15,175 nt of DNA. Source: JACRPI01 sp964385055. Lineage in GTDB: Archaea > Nanobdellota > Nanobdellia > Woesearchaeales > DSVV01. How positions within the stretch are numbered: the stretch's first letter is position 1; each line of letters begins with the position of its first letter. This document shows, in pieces, positions 12,996 to 15,175 of the stretch. The position numbers were made by a program, and so were the translations under genes. Where the stretch lies: positions 1 through 15,175 of the forward strand of contig CAYLMH010000033.1 in the NCBI GenBank assembly GCA_964385055.1, written 5' to 3'. The notes below the pieces were generated by a model. That model did not search any database, was not told the DNA's origin, and saw nothing but the letters and a program-made list of their open reading frames with translations.

Positions 12996-14807
12996 ATGAG
13001 AAAGCAAATAACGTTTGGAATCCTCTCCCTTTTTGCAGAAGGCTGTACAACTATTGATTATGTTGCGCACGAACAAAAAGAAGAGACAGGTGATACAGCG
13101 CAAACAGATACAAATGACACTAGCGATACAGGAGACACATACAGTGTAGATCTTGCTCCAACAATATACACAGTTACAGTTAGCCCTGATCCTACATTAA
13201 GTAATGAAGAGTTTACATTAGAAGCAGTAATTACAGATGACAAAGGAATTGATTTTGTAACAAGCACTATCTTAGAAACCCCGCAGCAAATGAGCAAGAT
13301 AGGAACAGATACCTACAGCATTACATACAGTGCATCGGATTTTTCTTTAGGAACACTTAATTTTATAGTGAGTGCATATGACACCGTTGGACAAGAAGCA
13401 ACTGCAGCGGGAACAGTTACTATTTATGACGGAATTGCGCCGTCTTTAACCTGTACTGCGACAAACGGAAAGAATGATGGTTCGGAACTTGTTGATATTC
13501 TCTGCCTTGCGAATGATGATGATGAACTTCTCTCTGTCTTGTACACGTCTGATCTTGGTGCAGGAGAACTTGAAACAGAGGACGGAACAAGCTACAGAAC
13601 ATCCCTTAATGCAACAGGACTTCAAGCAAAAGAATACGCAATCAGTATTGAAGCAAGAGATGGATCAGAAAATGTGACAACAACAGAAGTAACCACAACA
13701 ATAACAGATGCATATGCACCGATGCTGTCTTGCAGTGCAACAGATGGCGCGAATGATGGTTCTTCCGCAATTGATATTTCTTGTACAGTAACAGATGAAA
13801 CTGCGTTAGGAACAGTCACGTACAATTCAACAATAAGTTCTGACACACTTGTAAATACAAGCGGCGATGTTTATGAAGCAAGTATCCCTGTATCAGGAGT
13901 AAGTGGAGGAACATACACGTTCACCATTGATGCGTTTGATACAACAGGAAATACTACAACAACTGTTGTTACTCCTGCAATAAGCGATCAAACTGCTCCA
14001 ACAATTACCTCTGTGTATACAGATGTATCTTCTGTACTGAACAATGGTACAGAATCATTTATGCTTTATGCATGTTTTAGTGATGAAACAGACGGAACTG
14101 CTCTTGGAGGCTCTGTGACAGGAACAATTGATACTGTTGTTGAAACTCTTTCTTATGATTCTGGAAGCAACTGTTTTGTTTCTTCTACGATCAATGGAAA
14201 CAATTTTGCTGAAGGAACGTACACAATCAGTGTAAGTGGAGCAGACACTGCAGGAAATTCCGTAAACGACAGCAGTGCAACTATTGAAGTGATCGAACCA
14301 ACTTCATGTCCATATACCTGCGCATCAAATATTTGCCTTTATGTTGATGGAGTATTAGAAGCAGAGGTAAATACATCATTTCCGAGTCAAATGACTTCTA
14401 TTGACACGATTCGTTTAGGACATTCAGGACAATATTTTGATAACGTGCTTCTTGATGTTGATGCAGTAACGTATGTTGAAGAAGATTTTAGTTCAAGTGT
14501 TGGCTGTTTTAGTACAGGATCAGTGAGCGGAGGAATATATAGCACAAGCGGCACGGATAATGATTGCGCATTTTCACCTGCGTTTGACGCAACAACAATA
14601 GAATGGATGATTTCTGTTGATGTAATTGCAGGAAGCGCACCAAATCTTTCATTGCGAAGCCCATCATCATCTTCACCAGGGGTCAATTGGGATTTCGCAG
14701 CAAACGGATATATTAATGATGGTGCAGGAAACAGTGTTTCGTTTGCATCAGGAACACCAGACGCTTCAAGTAACCATACTGTTATGATGTGTAATTATAA
14801 TTTGTAA
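12996..14807 (+). CDS. Lipoprotein with four Ig-like repeats and a C-terminal LamG-like domain
   Basis: A 603-residue paralogue of the preceding gene. The signal MRKQITFGILSLFAEGC carries the lipobox Cys17. A linker rich in Thr and Asp (about 29-50) is followed by four Ig/bacterial-Ig-like repeats (about 54-145, 149-238, 241-330, 334-432), each starting AP and using a T(I/V)..D..G pattern. Two of them contain Cys pairs (C153/C170, C246/C263) that may form disulfides. The C-terminal domain (about 436-603) matches that of the upstream gene at most positions (ICLYVDG.LEAE, GTDNDC.FSP.FDATT.EWM, PGVNWDFAA.GYINDG, NHTVMMCN). It likely stands out from the membrane with the LamG-like domain as tip. 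It is coupled to the upstream gene by a 5-nt gap; no clear ribosome binding site of its own is visible. Confidence 0.78.
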   Translation: MRKQITFGILSLFAEGCTTIDYVAHEQKEETGDTAQTDTNDTSDTGDTYSVDLAPTIYTVTVSPDPTLSNEEFTLEAVITDDKGIDFVTSTILETPQQMSKIGTDTYSITYSASDFSLGTLNFIVSAYDTVGQEATAAGTVTIYDGIAPSLTCTATNGKNDGSELVDILCLANDDDELLSVLYTSDLGAGELETEDGTSYRTSLNATGLQAKEYAISIEARDGSENVTTTEVTTTITDAYAPMLSCSATDGANDGSSAIDISCTVTDETALGTVTYNSTISSDTLVNTSGDVYEASIPVSGVSGGTYTFTIDAFDTTGNTTTTVVTPAISDQTAPTITSVYTDVSSVLNNGTESFMLYACFSDETDGTALGGSVTGTIDTVVETLSYDSGSNCFVSSTINGNNFAEGTYTISVSGADTAGNSVNDSSATIEVIEPTSCPYTCASNICLYVDGVLEAEVNTSFPSQMTSIDTIRLGHSGQYFDNVLLDVDAVTYVEEDFSSSVGCFSTGSVSGGIYSTSGTDNDCAFSPAFDATTIEWMISVDVIAGSAPNLSLRSPSSSSPGVNWDFAANGYINDGAGNSVSFASGTPDASSNHTVMMCNYNL

Positions 14808-14855
14808 TTCTTCATAATAATGCAATAACAAAACCAAGAACCCATTTTCTCAACC

Positions 14856-14863
14856 TTTAAATA
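14856..14863 (+). promoter_or_regulatory. TATA box for the M17 aminopeptidase gene
   Basis: TTTAAATA centred 27-28 nt before the ATG at 14887, predicting a leaderless message. It favours 14887 over the in-frame ATG at 14923. Confidence 0.5.
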
Positions 14864-14886
14864 GTTGAACAGATTGTCAATTTCTC

Positions 14887-15175
14887 ATGAAATGGTTTAC
14901 TTCTGAAGCAGGTGAGCAGCGCATGGATGTCAGCATAAAAACAGGACCAATCGAACACATAGAAGCTGGAACACTCATTATTCCCTTGTTCAAAAATATA
15001 ACAAACAAAACAGAAGCATATACAAAAATAGACACGCTTTTCAATGACGCGTTAACAAAAATAGTCCACGACGATGATGAATTTCACGTCAACAACAAAA
15101 CATGTACTACATTAACATTAGGAAAAATTCACGCAAAGCGAATTGTTCTCGCAAGTCTTGGAGACCCAGAAAAAG
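14887..15175 (+). CDS. Leucyl aminopeptidase (M17 family), N-terminal part, cut by window end
   Basis: The first 96 residues are visible. They match the N-terminal regulatory domain of cytosol aminopeptidases: DVSIKTGPIEHIEAGTLIIP, then KIDTLFNDALTKIVHDDDEF, and TLTLGKIHAKRIVLASLGDPEK (the 'kr+vl.gLG' strand). The two-metal catalytic domain would follow outside the window. Family members release N-terminal residues from peptides, typically as hexamers. An in-frame ATG at 14923 with GGTGAG 6 nt upstream would give a start (MDVSIKTG) closer to the usual family N-terminus. The TATA box position supports 14887 instead, so the start is open. The call rests on a domain without active-site residues. 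Confidence 0.65.
   Translation, partial: MKWFTSEAGEQRMDVSIKTGPIEHIEAGTLIIPLFKNITNKTEAYTKIDTLFNDALTKIVHDDDEFHVNNKTCTTLTLGKIHAKRIVLASLGDPEK

Overview
The window looks archaeal. The evidence is an RNA polymerase subunit K/Rpo6 gene, an archaeal-type riboflavin synthase, a CTP-dependent-type riboflavin kinase fused to a winged helix, an archaeal SepF-like protein, and TATA boxes centred 25-29 nt before many start codons (leaderless transcripts). Several small or secreted protein types (one-helix proteins with a GEAY-like motif, Cys-lipobox proteins, a CGDGxC motif) suggest a DPANN lineage such as Woesearchaeota. That lineage call is inference; no marker gene settles it.

Layout. (1) 1-1323: the C-terminal end of a membrane protein, then a thioredoxin-like lipoprotein. 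(2) 1343-2379, minus strand: three small one-helix surface proteins. (3) 2502-6855: a riboflavin/FMN cluster: rbkR-type regulator/kinase, ribC, ribH, fused ribBA and ribD. Together these cover most steps from GTP and ribulose 5-phosphate to FMN; the dephosphorylation step and FAD synthesis are not here. GTP cyclohydrolase II and RibD are of bacterial type, while riboflavin synthase and the kinase are archaeal, so the pathway is a mosaic. (4) 6956-7673: rpoK and sepF, each with its own promoter. (5) 7726-9961, minus strand: corA and a lipoprotein with Asp-box (BNR) repeats. (6) 10315-11157: an endonuclease IV-like TIM barrel protein; 11561-11995: a DUF2203 protein. (7) 12061-14807: two adjacent related lipoproteins with Ig-like repeats and a shared C-terminal LamG-like domain. 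(8) From 14887: the start of a leucyl aminopeptidase (M17), cut by the window end.

The most unusual content is non-coding. At 8728-8889 there is a 162-nt element built of nested inverted repeats (14, 9, 11 and 8 bp), flanked by an exact 10-bp direct repeat, as expected for a miniature transposable element. At 10073-10275 a second, unrelated-looking element has 13-bp perfect terminal inverted repeats and two long internal hairpins that would fold as a three-way junction. A third family is shared between the ribH-ribBA gap (4311-4374) and the spacer before the DUF2203 gene (11286-11463). Several of these elements stop a few bases upstream of, or run into, a TATA box, so they may influence promoter strength.
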